Shown here piece after piece: positions 46,213-55,232 of a DNA stretch of 64,000 bases. This stretch comes from Mycobacteroides chelonae (lineage in GTDB: Bacteria; Actinomycetota; Actinomycetes; Mycobacteriales; Mycobacteriaceae). The notes beneath the pieces are model-generated. The model was given only the letters and a program-made list of their open reading frames with translations. It was not told where the DNA came from and did not search any database. The stretch is from the NCBI GenBank assembly GCA_014204435.1, contig JACHLF010000005.1:152690-216689 (forward strand), written 5' to 3'. The stretch's first letter is position 1. Each line of letters opens with the position of its first letter. The position numbers and the translations under genes are program-made.

Positions 46213-47562
46213 ATGTCGCTGACCGCACCCCCGGACGAGCCCTACCCCGCACCCGTGTCCGGTCTCCGCAAGGTGGTTGCCGCGTCCATGGCCGGCACCG
46301 TCGTCGAGTGGTACGAGTTCTTCCTCTACGCCACCGCGGCCACCCTCGTCTTCAACAAGGTCTTCTTCCCTGCCACCGGGAACGACCTCGACAACATCAT
46401 CAATGCCTTCCTCACCTACGCGGTCGGGTTCGTCGCCCGCCCCATCGGTGGAATCGTGTTCGGGCACTTCGGAGATCGCTACGGACGCAAGCACCTGCTG
46501 CAGATCGCGATCGTGCTGGTGGGTGTCGCCACCTTCCTCATGGGTTGCCTGCCGACCTTCGCCCAGGTGGGCTACGCGGCCCCCATCCTGCTGGTAGTCC
46601 TGCGGTTTATCCAGGGCTTCGCGGTGGGCGGCGAGTGGGGCGGCGCCGTGCTGTTGGTGGCCGAGCACTCTCCCGATGCACAACGCGGATTCTGGGCCAG
46701 CTGGCCGCAGGCGGCGGTGCCGCTGGGCAACCTGCTTGCCACTCTGGTGCTGCTCACGTTGTCCTGGACCCTGTCCGACTCCGCGTTCCTGGCCTGGGGC
46801 TGGCGCGTCGGGTTCTGGCTGTCGGTCATCATCGTCGCGATCGGGTACTACATCCGTACCCGAATATCCGACGCGCCCATCTTCCACGAGGCCCGCAAGG
46901 AGGTCGAGCAGAACAAGGCCAGCTCCTACGGGGTTGTCGAGGTGTTCCGCCGCTATCCGCGCGGGGTGTTCACCGCCATGGGCCTGCGGGTGGCCGAGAA
47001 CATCCTCTACTACATGGTGGTCACCTTCTCGATCACCTATCTCAAGATCCAATTGCACGTAGATACCAAACGAATCCTGTTGCTGCTCTTGATAGCTCAC
47101 GCGGTTCAGGCGGTCGCGCTACCGATCGTGGGCCGGTACACCGACATCGTCGGACGACGTGCGCCGTACGCCCTCGGTGCGGTACTGGCCGCCGGGTGGG
47201 GCTTCATCGCGTTCCCGATGTTCGATACCCGCGACGACTGGGTGATCCTGGCGGCCATCGTGATCGGACTGCTCGTGCACTCACTGATGTTCGCCGGACA
47301 ACCCGCGATCATGGCCGAGATGTTCCCCACCCGCATGCGCTATTCCGGGGTGTCGGTGGGCTACCAGGTGACGTCGATCTTCGCCGGATCACTGGCTCCG
47401 GTCATCGGCACCGCACTGCTGAGCAGGTACCACAGCTGGGTGCCGGTGGCGATCTATCTGGCGGCCGTTGCTCCGATCACACTGTTCGCGGTGTGGTCAC
47501 TGCCGGAAACCAAGGGCACCTCACTGCACGAGCTCGATGCCGCCGACAGGGCGCGCGCCTGA
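46213..47562 (+). CDS. MFS transporter, metabolite:H+ symporter family
   Basis: A 449-residue, 12-span transporter. Family signatures: VVEWYEFFLYATAATLVF in span 1, GHFGDRYGRKHLL in the loop 2-3, RFIQGFAVGGEWGGAVLLVA in span 4 and LPETKGTSLHELD at the C-terminus. Members such as KgtP, ShiA and ProP take up small organic acids or osmolytes with protons. The 3-hydroxyisobutyrate dehydrogenase gene follows 16 bp later. Confidence 0.9.
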   Translation: MSLTAPPDEPYPAPVSGLRKVVAASMAGTVVEWYEFFLYATAATLVFNKVFFPATGNDLDNIINAFLTYAVGFVARPIGGIVFGHFGDRYGRKHLLQIAIVLVGVATFLMGCLPTFAQVGYAAPILLVVLRFIQGFAVGGEWGGAVLLVAEHSPDAQRGFWASWPQAAVPLGNLLATLVLLTLSWTLSDSAFLAWGWRVGFWLSVIIVAIGYYIRTRISDAPIFHEARKEVEQNKASSYGVVEVFRRYPRGVFTAMGLRVAENILYYMVVTFSITYLKIQLHVDTKRILLLLLIAHAVQAVALPIVGRYTDIVGRRAPYALGAVLAAGWGFIAFPMFDTRDDWVILAAIVIGLLVHSLMFAGQPAIMAEMFPTRMRYSGVSVGYQVTSIFAGSLAPVIGTALLSRYHSWVPVAIYLAAVAPITLFAVWSLPETKGTSLHELDAADRARA

Positions 47563-47578
47563 CGCTAGGTTGGGTCTC

Positions 47579-48490
47579 ATGGCGACATATGGCTGGATCG
47601 GTTTGGGGAACATGGGCGGGCCAATGGCGGCCAACCTGGTAGCGGCCGGGCACACGGTGCGCGGTTTCGATCTCTCGGGTGACGCGTTGGCCGCCGCCGA
47701 GGCCAGGGGCGTGACCGCGGTGGCGGAGATCGCCGAGGTGCTGGCCGGCGCCGAGGTCGTATTCACCATGCTACCCAAGGGCGAGCACGTACGCTCGGTG
47801 TTCGAAGGCCCCTACGGAGTCTGGGAAAATGCCTCGCCGTCAACGCTTCTGGTGGACAGCTCCACCGTCGACATCGAAACCTCACGGTACTGTCATGCCG
47901 AATCGGCCCGGCGGGGGTTCCGATTTGTCGATGCGCCGGTCTCCGGCGGGATCAGCGGCGCACAGGCCGCCACGCTGTGCTTCATGCTCGGCGGCGATCT
48001 AGAAAGTGCCGGTGCCGCAACCGACTACATCACGCCTATGGCGGGACGAGTGATCCACGCGGGCGACGGCGGTGCCGGGGTGGCGGCCAAGATCTGTAAC
48101 AACATGATGCTGTTCATCGACATGATGGCCAACTCCGAGGGCTCGCAGCTGGCCGAACGACTCGGCCTGGACCCCCAGGTGTTCTGGGAGATCTGCTCGG
48201 TGTCCTCGGCCCGGTCGTGGGCGCAGCAGACCTGGTATCCGGTGCCGGACATCATCAAATCCGCTGCCGCCAATCGCAACTTCGATGCCACCTTCACAGT
48301 CGACTTGGCACACAAAGATGCCCGCCTGGCGTTGGCCGCCGGAGAGGCGACCGGCGTCAAGCTGCCGGCCGCGACCATGGTGACCGAGCAGTTCCAGCAG
48401 CTCATCGACGAAGGACTGGGCGGCAAGGACTGCTCACTGATCGTCAAGTACGCCACACCCGACGGTTCGGCGCGCGGCTACGCACCCTGA
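47579..48490 (+). CDS. mmsB: 3-hydroxyisobutyrate dehydrogenase family protein
   Basis: A 303-residue beta-hydroxyacid dehydrogenase: Rossmann motif GWIGLGNMGGPMAANLVAAG, substrate motif FVDAPVSGGISGAQAATL, and catalytic Lys171 in GVAAKICNNMM. The enzyme oxidises 3-hydroxyisobutyrate in valine breakdown, although tartronate semialdehyde or related substrates cannot be excluded. Probably cotranscribed with the upstream transporter. Confidence 0.88.
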   Translation: MATYGWIGLGNMGGPMAANLVAAGHTVRGFDLSGDALAAAEARGVTAVAEIAEVLAGAEVVFTMLPKGEHVRSVFEGPYGVWENASPSTLLVDSSTVDIETSRYCHAESARRGFRFVDAPVSGGISGAQAATLCFMLGGDLESAGAATDYITPMAGRVIHAGDGGAGVAAKICNNMMLFIDMMANSEGSQLAERLGLDPQVFWEICSVSSARSWAQQTWYPVPDIIKSAAANRNFDATFTVDLAHKDARLALAAGEATGVKLPAATMVTEQFQQLIDEGLGGKDCSLIVKYATPDGSARGYAP

Positions 48491-48496
48491 TCCGTA

Positions 48497-48696
48497 GCCG
48501 CGGGGTGGCCTGCGCGAGCGCGGTGAGCGTTACCCAGCCCTCCAGGCACGGCCCGGTGGAGTCCGAGAAGATGGGATAGAAGTGGTCAAAGGCCCCGCCG
48601 GACGTCGAAGACGTCGATCTCGTCGGCCACCTTCCAGATGTCCAGCATGTCGTCCCAGGTGGTGTTCTGCGGAGATGTTTTGAATGCCAAGCGCAT
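48497..48696 (-). pseudogene. LLM-class oxidoreductase, N-terminal remnant
   Basis: From ATG 48696 the minus strand reads MRLAFKTSPQNTTWDDMLDI then WKVADEIDVFDV before a frameshift; the other frame continues FDHFYPIFSDSTGPCLEGWV and TLTALAQATPRLRI. This is the first ~65 residues of an F420-dependent luciferase-like oxidoreductase. The remaining ~220 residues are gone; homology ends at the stop region of the 3-hydroxyisobutyrate dehydrogenase. Confidence 0.75.
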
Positions 48697-48752
48697 TCCA
48701 CAACCCTAGGCAGTATTCACCTGGAGTGTCGACCAGATCAGTTCGGAAGCCG

Positions 48753-50573
48753 CTACCCGAGTCGTTGTTTCAGGGCGTCGAACTCGTCCTTGACTCCGGT
48801 CGGCAGCTTGTCGCCGATGAACTCGAACCACTCCTCGATGAGCGGCAGCTCCGCGAGCCACTCGTCGTTGTTGACGGCCAGCGCCTCGGCCACGTCGGCC
48901 TCCTCGACGTCCAGACCGGACAGATCCAGGTCTTCGACGCTCGGGACGGTACCGATCGGGGTCGACATACCGTTGGCACGGTGCTCAATCCGGTCGACGA
49001 TCCACTTGAGCACGCGGCTGTTCTCACCGAATCCGGGCCACAGGAAGCGGCCGTCATCGCCACGGCGGAACCAGTTGACAAAGAAGACCTTCGGCAACTT
49101 GGACTCGTCAGCCTGTTTGCCGACGTTGATCCAGTGGTTCAGGTAGTCACCGACGTGGTAACCCATGAACGGCAGCATCGCCATCGGGTCGCGGCGCACG
49201 GTGCCGACCTTGCCCTCTGCGGCCGCGGTCTGCTCCGAACCCAGTGTGCCGCCGATGAATACGCCGTGCTGCCAGTCGCGAGCCTCGGTCACCAGTGGGA
49301 CGGTCGTCTTGCGGCGTCCGCCGAACAGGATCGCCGAGATTGGCACACCCTGCGGGTCATCCCACTCGGGAGCCAAGATGGGGCACTGCGACATCGGGGT
49401 GCAGTAGCGCGAATTCGGGTGTGCCGCTTTGGTCTCGGCCTCCCGCAGGACCCAGTCCTGACCCTTCCAGTCGATCAGGTGCTCCGGCTCGCCCTCCATG
49501 CCTTCCCACCACACGTCGTTGTCGTCGGTACGCGCGACGTTGGTGAAGACGGTGTTTCCGGCCTCGATGGTCTTCATGGCATTGGGGTTCGAGCTCCAGT
49601 TGGTGCCCGGCGCCACGCCGAAGAAGCCGAACTCTGGGTTAACAGCGTACAGTCGGCCATCCTTGCCGAATCGCATCCAGGCGATGTCATCGCCCAAGGT
49701 CTCTGCACGCCAACCGGGAATGGTCGGCTGGATCATCGCGAGGTTGGTCTTGCCGCAGGCCGACGGGAAGGCCGCGGCCACGTAGTAGGCCTTGTTCTCC
49801 GGCGAGATGAGCTTGAGGATCAGCATGTGCTCGGCGAGCCAGCCCTCGTCGTGGGCCATCGCCGAGGCGATGCGCAGCGAGTAGCACTTCTTGCCCAGCA
49901 GCGCGTTACCACCGTAACCCGATCCGTAGGACAAGATTTCGCGGGTCTCGGGGAAGTGGGTGATGTACTTGGTGTCGTTGCAGGGCCACGGCACGTCTTG
50001 CTGGCCGGGCTCCAGGGGTGCACCGATCGAGTGCAGGGCCTTGACGAAGAATCCGTCCTCGCCCAGCTTCTCCAGTGCGGCGGCTCCCATGCGGGTCATC
50101 ACGCGCATAGAGACGACGACGTACTCCGAGTCGGTGATCTCCACACCCAGCTTGGGATCGTCGGCGCCGAGCGGACCCATGCAGAACGGCACCACCCACA
50201 TGGTGCGTCCGCGCATGCTGCCGCGGAAGAGCTCGGTCATGGTCCCACGCATCTCGGTGGGGTCCACCCAGTTGTTGGTGGGACCGGCGTCCTCTTCGCG
50301 CTCGGAGCAGATGTAGGTCCGCGATTCCACGCGGGCGACGTCCGAAGGATCCGACAGCGCCAGGAACGAGTTGGGGTGCTTCTCGGAGTTGAGCCGCTGG
50401 AACGTGCCCGCGTCCACCAGCTGCTGAGAAACGCGCGCGAACTCCTCATCGGAGCCGTCGGCGAACACGACGCGATCAGGTTGTGTCAGTTCAGCGACCT
50501 CGCGAACCCAGGCGAGCAAGCCCGCGTGCTTGGTCGGAGCGTTGTCAAGACCGGGAATGGTCGCTGCTGTCAT
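48753..50573 (-). CDS. pckG: Phosphoenolpyruvate carboxykinase (GTP)
   Basis: A 606-residue GTP-dependent PEP carboxykinase converting oxaloacetate to PEP in gluconeogenesis. The active-site loop [12 protein letters not shown] holds Cys273 and the kinase P-loop; [15 protein letters not shown] and [19 protein letters not shown] are substrate- and nucleotide-binding regions. ATG 50573 with AAGGAG upstream matches the family start [14 protein letters not shown]; an upstream ATG at 50609 is unlikely. Monocistronic, essential for growth on fatty acids in mycobacteria. Confidence 0.95.
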   Translation of the reverse strand: MTAATIPGLDNAPTKHAGLLAWVREVAELTQPDRVVFADGSDEEFARVSQQLVDAGTFQRLNSEKHPNSFLALSDPSDVARVESRTYICSEREEDAGPTNNWVDPTEMRGTMTELFRGSMRGRTMWVVPFCMGPLGADDPKLGVEITDSEYVVVSMRVMTRMGAAALEKLGEDGFFVKALHSIGAPLEPGQQDVPWPCNDTKYITHFPETREILSYGSGYGGNALLGKKCYSLRIASAMAHDEGWLAEHMLILKLISPENKAYYVAAAFPSACGKTNLAMIQPTIPGWRAETLGDDIAWMRFGKDGRLYAVNPEFGFFGVAPGTNWSSNPNAMKTIEAGNTVFTNVARTDDNDVWWEGMEGEPEHLIDWKGQDWVLREAETKAAHPNSRYCTPMSQCPILAPEWDDPQGVPISAILFGGRRKTTVPLVTEARDWQHGVFIGGTLGSEQTAAAEGKVGTVRRDPMAMLPFMGYHVGDYLNHWINVGKQADESKLPKVFFVNWFRRGDDGRFLWPGFGENSRVLKWIVDRIEHRANGMSTPIGTVPSVEDLDLSGLDVEEADVAEALAVNNDEWLAELPLIEEWFEFIGDKLPTGVKDEFDALKQRLG

Positions 50574-50727
50574 CGAGAGCATCTCCTTTGTGGGTACGCA
50601 GGGCCGCACGGGCGCAGGTGGGCACCTAGATATATGAGGTTAGCGCTGGCTCTGTTCAGGGTGAAACGGGGTTGGCGCGTATCCATCGATACACGCGCGC
50701 CTCGGCGCTTGTATTGACCGGACCGAG

Positions 50728-51084
50728 TTACTTACCGCCGACGCGGCCGTGCTCGATGAGCTCCCAGTGCGCACCCGCTCCGCGGGCCCAGGTCTCGTAT
50801 GTTCCGTCCGCACCGAAGGTGGTCACCTTATCGGCGATGCCGTCCTCATCGATGTCGGAGACCACGGACAATCCGTCGGGTTCATGCAGGGTGACGGTGT
50901 CACCGAGGCCATCGTGATCGGTGTCGATGAGGTCCCTGCCCAGATCCACCAGCCCGCCGTCCGTCGGCAAGTACATGTGGTGATCGGCGTGCAGATCCGG
51001 GTTGAGGGCATGCCCAGGCTCGGGCACTCCTTCCTCCAGCCCCCCAATGCCTCCACCGAAACCCTGGTCAAAACCGTCGATCAT
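50728..51084 (-). CDS. DUF6802-like protein with calcium-loop repeats
   Basis: A 118-residue acidic protein. Two loops, DTDHDGLGDTVTL and DIDEDGIADKVTTF, have the D-x-D-x-D-G spacing of calcium-binding dockerin/thrombospondin-type repeats. There is no signal peptide. The start overlaps the stop of the upstream GTPase-like gene by 4 bp (ATGA), so it belongs to the three-gene operon 53587-50728. Confidence 0.7.
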   Translation of the reverse strand: MIDGFDQGFGGGIGGLEEGVPEPGHALNPDLHADHHMYLPTDGGLVDLGRDLIDTDHDGLGDTVTLHEPDGLSVVSDIDEDGIADKVTTFGADGTYETWARGAGAHWELIEHGRVGGK

Positions 51085-52526
51085 GACGTCATATTCTCGT
51101 CGCTTCTGCCGATCGCGTCCAGCCGTTCGGTCACTTTGGTTAGCGCCTTGTGCACCGATGGCAGGTCACGGTTGCGCAGTGCCGTTGCCCGTGCGGTGTT
51201 CATGGCGGCTTCACGCAGCGCGGAGTCGATTTGCCCCACCCGGGCGGCCAACTTGTCGTTCTCGCGTTCGTCGATCTCCACGAGGTCAGCGTTCAGCCGG
51301 GTCTCCACCTCCAGCACGCGCGCGGCGACCCACTGCTCCAGGTATGCACGCAGCTCGCCCATGGTGTCACCCAGCCAACGGTCCAGCACCGTCCGGTCGT
51401 GCAAGAGCCCGCGCACCGCCACCAGCCACACCGCAATGCAGGCACCGGCCACCAGTCCCCCCGCCAAACCAACCAGTGCCAGCCCCGGCCACGCGTAGGC
51501 CACCAGCCGCGAGACGGTCAACGCCGCACCCAAACCGAAGAACACCCCGAACAGCGCCATCATCCGGGTCTCCAGCCGCCGTGACCGCACCGACGGGTCC
51601 CCCGCGTCGGGCGGCACCGGGCGGTTCGAGCTGGGCCGCGGCGCGACCCAGCGCTGGGTCACCTCGGCAGACACTTCGGCAAGGTGTTCTTCGGTGCCCT
51701 GCTCGACCTCGGCGACCACCTCGGCCATGCGTCGTCGCACCCGGTCACCAAAGCCTGCGACCTCACGGCGCTTCAGTTCGGCAATATCCTCGCGCAGCTC
51801 GCCGCCGACCGACCCGACCCGCTTGCGCGCGAAGTACAACAGGGTCATGCGGGCCTGCGCGATGCGGTTGCGCAACGCCAGAGTGCGCTCGGACTTACTG
51901 GAACGTGTGCGCCGCACCGCGGCCTGCCGCTGATTGCGCAACTCATCGGCGCGCGCACCCTCGCCGGCCTCCGGCGGCACGTTGAGCATTCCTTGCAGAC
52001 GAGTCGCCCAGGCGCGCAGCCGGTTTCGCTCTTCCAGCCCAGGTTCGCGGCGGATCTCGCGCACCGCCCGCGCCAGCTCGTCGAGCCCCGGTGCGCCACC
52101 ACGCGTCGACACTCCCAGCCACGTGATGCCGCTGAACCGGGAATCGTGCTGGGCCAAGATCTCACGGTTCCGCTTCATCACGTCGCGCCAGGACTGATGC
52201 ACATCGATCTTGGAGACCACCGCGATGAGCGCATCGGTGTTGGCGGCGGCCAACTGAATCAGACCGCAGTCCGACGGCGTCAACGGTGCGGTTCCGCTGC
52301 ACACGAAGACCACCGCGCCCGGCGCCTGTCCATGCCGCAGATCCTCGGGCTCGACGATGCGGATCCCCGACATGCGTGATGTCAACTCGGCGGCCAGTGT
52401 GCTCGCGCCGGCCAGCCAGCTTCCGGTGACCATCACAGAGTCCTGGAGCTCCACGCCGAGTGGACCGAGCGCCGGATCCACCGTCAGCACCAGCTCGTCG
52501 ACCTGTCTGTCTGTGGACGTGTTCAT
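51081..52526 (-). CDS. Dynamin-like GTPase-family protein with membrane hairpin (Rv0210-like)
   Basis: A 481-residue protein. The nucleotide-binding region has VTGSWLAGASTLAAEL, a Walker A with Ala in place of the usual Lys, and a G4-like VSKID. Long charged helices follow, then two adjacent spans (MMALFGVFFGLGAALTVSRL; LAGGLVAGACIAVWLVAV) and a C-terminal coiled coil. That layout fits bacterial dynamin-like pairs. It overlaps both neighbours by 4 bp. Nucleotide hydrolysis is doubtful given the missing Lys. Confidence 0.72.
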   Translation of the reverse strand: MNTSTDRQVDELVLTVDPALGPLGVELQDSVMVTGSWLAGASTLAAELTSRMSGIRIVEPEDLRHGQAPGAVVFVCSGTAPLTPSDCGLIQLAAANTDALIAVVSKIDVHQSWRDVMKRNREILAQHDSRFSGITWLGVSTRGGAPGLDELARAVREIRREPGLEERNRLRAWATRLQGMLNVPPEAGEGARADELRNQRQAAVRRTRSSKSERTLALRNRIAQARMTLLYFARKRVGSVGGELREDIAELKRREVAGFGDRVRRRMAEVVAEVEQGTEEHLAEVSAEVTQRWVAPRPSSNRPVPPDAGDPSVRSRRLETRMMALFGVFFGLGAALTVSRLVAYAWPGLALVGLAGGLVAGACIAVWLVAVRGLLHDRTVLDRWLGDTMGELRAYLEQWVAARVLEVETRLNADLVEIDERENDKLAARVGQIDSALREAAMNTARATALRNRDLPSVHKALTKVTERLDAIGRSDENMTS

Positions 52527-53587
52527 GCGCGCCCTCCTGCCTGTCGCCACAGCCGCAGCGACCCCCGCACGATGTCGGTGCCCATCGCGGCGTACGTGGC
52601 GTTCACCGGGCCTGCGGCGAACCGCCGCCAATGCTCGGCGCGATACCGATGATCTTCGGCGTGATCGCTGCGCTCTACCGGGATGCCGGCGGCGGTGGCG
52701 GCGTCCACCGCGCACTGCATCGCGGCCACCACCACGTCGTCGCTGTTCAGAAAGGAATCGATCTGCATCGGCAGCACTCCGGTAGCGCCGATCTTGCGGA
52801 GTTCGGTAAGTACCGTGCGCATCCGCCGGTACCAGCCCTGGGCGACGGCGGCACGGATGGCGTCGACCACCGCGTCGATACCCGACAGGTCACGCAGCAG
52901 CGAGGTCAGTCCGGGAGCCGCCAGGCTGGGGACCTGCCGTAAGGCCCCGATCGCACATCCCATCGGATACAGGTCCAGTTCATGCAGGAGCCGCTGCCGC
53001 ATCGCCACCGGCACCTCGTGGGTGCAGGCGACAAAGGCGTCGACCGAACTGCTGTCGGCCGGGCTGTCGACCATCAGCTTGAGGGCTTCGACCATGCCGT
53101 CGTCCACAGTGACTAAGGGGACGTGCGCGGACAGTGGCAGCGTCGGCACCCGCGTCTCGGCGCGGTATTGGGCGCAGCGCTCCACTGCGGCGGTCCAGGG
53201 CCCACGCGCGGTGCCGGGATCGGTCAGATCGGCCTTGTTGAGAATCAGCACCTTGGGCGCGTTCGATACCTCCAGAACGGCACGATCCTCGGGCTTGAGC
53301 GCCTCCGCGAAAACCACGATGTCCACGTCGGCCATCAATGATTCCGACGGGATCGGTACCTCGACGAGTGCGTGCCCAGGCCCGTCTTCGACCGGCAAGG
53401 CGCGACCCAACGCGGCGATCACGCTGGTGACGCCCACCCCGGCACGACCCCGAACGGTGACCCGCAGCGGATCCCCGGCACGCACCGCGACATCGTGAAT
53501 GCGCTGGCCACCATGAACCTGGCGAACCTCCGGACGCGTCGCGAACCGGTCCAGCGTCGCCCGGAAGACCTCGAACCCCCGCGTCAT
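52523..53587 (-). CDS. GTPase-family protein, partner of the dynamin-like gene (Rv0209-like)
   Basis: A 354-residue protein. The P-loop reads VRGRAGVGVTSVIAAL, again without the conserved Lys; G3-like VDIVVFAEALKPED and G4 LILNKADL are present. The C-terminal half is helical. ATG 53587 (MTRGFEVFRATLDRFATRP) is preferred over the longer frame to 53677. First gene of the operon. Bacterial dynamins often occur as such tandem pairs. Confidence 0.72.
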   Translation of the reverse strand: MTRGFEVFRATLDRFATRPEVRQVHGGQRIHDVAVRAGDPLRVTVRGRAGVGVTSVIAALGRALPVEDGPGHALVEVPIPSESLMADVDIVVFAEALKPEDRAVLEVSNAPKVLILNKADLTDPGTARGPWTAAVERCAQYRAETRVPTLPLSAHVPLVTVDDGMVEALKLMVDSPADSSSVDAFVACTHEVPVAMRQRLLHELDLYPMGCAIGALRQVPSLAAPGLTSLLRDLSGIDAVVDAIRAAVAQGWYRRMRTVLTELRKIGATGVLPMQIDSFLNSDDVVVAAMQCAVDAATAAGIPVERSDHAEDHRYRAEHWRRFAAGPVNATYAAMGTDIVRGSLRLWRQAGGRA

Positions 53588-53721
53588 TGTCGCTTTTCCA
53601 GACCCAATCTCATCGCGTGTACGCCAAATGCTCACATTGTCACCCGATCCGGTGCGGGGTTCCACCCTGGTAGGCAACTGTTGAGTATCAATCCGCGCTG
53701 GGATTATGGGATCTGCCGCCT

Positions 53722-54516
53722 ATGGGTGACGATGGAAAGATGCGTTGTGACGGCCAGGAGAGGGGCGTCGGACCAGCTACCGACGAGCTCCAGGGTGCCG
53801 TCAGTGCTCCGTCCGCCGATCAGAACCACCATCCCCGCCGCGTTTCGAGCTTCAGATCGCGCGGCTCCTCACTGTCCGAGGGACAGCAGAAGGCATGGGA
53901 CAGATCGTGGCCGACGTACGGCCGGGTGGCCCGCGAGGCCGATCGTTCCTGCCCGCCACTGGACCCCACCGCCTGGTTTGGTCGCACCGCCCCGCTGATT
54001 CTCGAAATTGGTTGTGGCACAGGAACATCTACCTCCGCAATGGCGATGGAGGAGCCCGACTACGACGTCCTCGCGGTCGAGGTCTACCGCAAGGGCCTGG
54101 CCCAGCTGCTCTCGGCGATCGATCGCGAGGGCATCGAGAACATCCGGCTGATCCGCGGCGACGCCCTGGACGTGCTGGAGTACCTACTGCCCTCGGGGTC
54201 GCTGACCGCGGCACGGGTCTTCTTCCCCGATCCTTGGCCCAAGTCCCGTCACCACAAGCGACGGCTGCTGCAACCGGGCACGGTGGCACTGCTCTCGGAT
54301 CGCCTGCGCCCGGGCGGCATCCTGCACGTGGCCACCGACCATGTGAATTACGCCAAACATATCGCCGAGGTCGGCGACAATGAACCCACCCTGCGACGAC
54401 TTGAACTGGACGATCCCCGCATCCCGGTGTCCGTGAACCGGCCCACCACCAAGTTCGAGGGGAAGGCGCACACAGTCGGCAGCACCATCAACGACTTCGT
54501 CTGGGAGCGATTGTGA
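53722..54516 (+). CDS. trmB: tRNA (guanine-N7-)-methyltransferase
   Basis: A 264-residue TrmB methylating G46 of tRNA. SAM motif ILEIGCGTGTSTSAMA and the TrmB fingerprint VFFPDPWPKSRHHKRRLLQ are unmistakable. The first ~45 residues are a poorly conserved extension; an in-frame ATG at 53740 is an alternative start. The next gene overlaps the stop by 4 bp, matching the Rv0208c-Rv0207c-Rv0206c order. Confidence 0.94.
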   Translation: MGDDGKMRCDGQERGVGPATDELQGAVSAPSADQNHHPRRVSSFRSRGSSLSEGQQKAWDRSWPTYGRVAREADRSCPPLDPTAWFGRTAPLILEIGCGTGTSTSAMAMEEPDYDVLAVEVYRKGLAQLLSAIDREGIENIRLIRGDALDVLEYLLPSGSLTAARVFFPDPWPKSRHHKRRLLQPGTVALLSDRLRPGGILHVATDHVNYAKHIAEVGDNEPTLRRLELDDPRIPVSVNRPTTKFEGKAHTVGSTINDFVWERL

Positions 54517-55196
54517 GCCTTACCGAGGATCTGCAGCGCCCAGACACGGTGGACGAATCCGACCGCCGACGCCGGGTGTTGCGGGTGCTGCTGGTGTGGG
54601 ACGCGCCAAACCTCGACATGGGACTGGGAGCCATCATCGGCGGCCGCCCCTCGGCGGAGAACCGCCCGCGGTTCGACGCGCTGGGCCGTTGGCTGCTGGA
54701 GCGCACCGCCGCCTACTCGGGGGATCACCCCGATTGCCTCGTGGAACCCGAGGCCACCGTCTTCACCAATATCGCGCCGGGCAGTGCCGAACTGGTACGC
54801 CCATGGGTCGAGGCGCTGCGCAATGTTGGGTTTGCGGTATTCGCCAAACCCAAGATCGACGAAGACAGCGACGTCGACGCCGACATGCTTGCTCATATCG
54901 AGCTGCGGTCCGCCGAGGGCCTGGCCGGGGTGCTCGTGGCCTCGGCAGATGGTCAGGCTTTCCGTGAACCGCTGGAAATAATCGCCGGTGACGGGGTGCC
55001 CGTCAGTGTGCTGGGATTTCGCGAACACGCGAGTTGGGCGCTAACCTCGGATATTCTGGAGTTCGTTGATCTCGAGGACATACCTGGAGTTTTCCCCCGA
55101 GCGCTGCCGCGGGTGTGTCTAGATTCGCTCCCCGACGAAGGCGCCTGGTTGCAGCCATTCCGACCGTTGTCGGCATTGCTCACGTCCAGGACATGA
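54513..55196 (+). CDS. NYN-domain protein (Rv0207c-like)
   Basis: A 227-residue protein with a PIN/NYN-like ribonuclease fold: VLLVWDAPNLDMGLGAIIGG carries the first acidic residue, EDSDVDADMLAHIEL and VLVASADGQAF the others. It may act on RNA, in keeping with overlap of 4 bp with trmB. GTG 54513 start. mmpL3 follows after 36 bp. Confidence 0.82.
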   Translation: MSLTEDLQRPDTVDESDRRRRVLRVLLVWDAPNLDMGLGAIIGGRPSAENRPRFDALGRWLLERTAAYSGDHPDCLVEPEATVFTNIAPGSAELVRPWVEALRNVGFAVFAKPKIDEDSDVDADMLAHIELRSAEGLAGVLVASADGQAFREPLEIIAGDGVPVSVLGFREHASWALTSDILEFVDLEDIPGVFPRALPRVCLDSLPDEGAWLQPFRPLSALLTSRT

Positions 55197-55232
55197 AAAC
55201 CCGCGCGTGAGAGACGCTAGTTAGGAGACTCT

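Noticed and set aside
45220..47100. 626-aa minus-strand open frame opposite the aldehyde dehydrogenase and MFS genes
   Set aside because: Antisense to two clear genes with intact motifs; no recognisable domain.
50675..50700. Imperfect hairpin between the DUF6802-like gene and pckG
   Set aside because: Needs a 2-nt bulge and has a short stem; not convincing as a terminator.
48684..50717. 677-aa plus-strand open frame opposite pckG
   Set aside because: It is the antisense shadow of a fully conserved pckG; its Gly/Val/His-rich composition is typical of mirrored high-GC codons.
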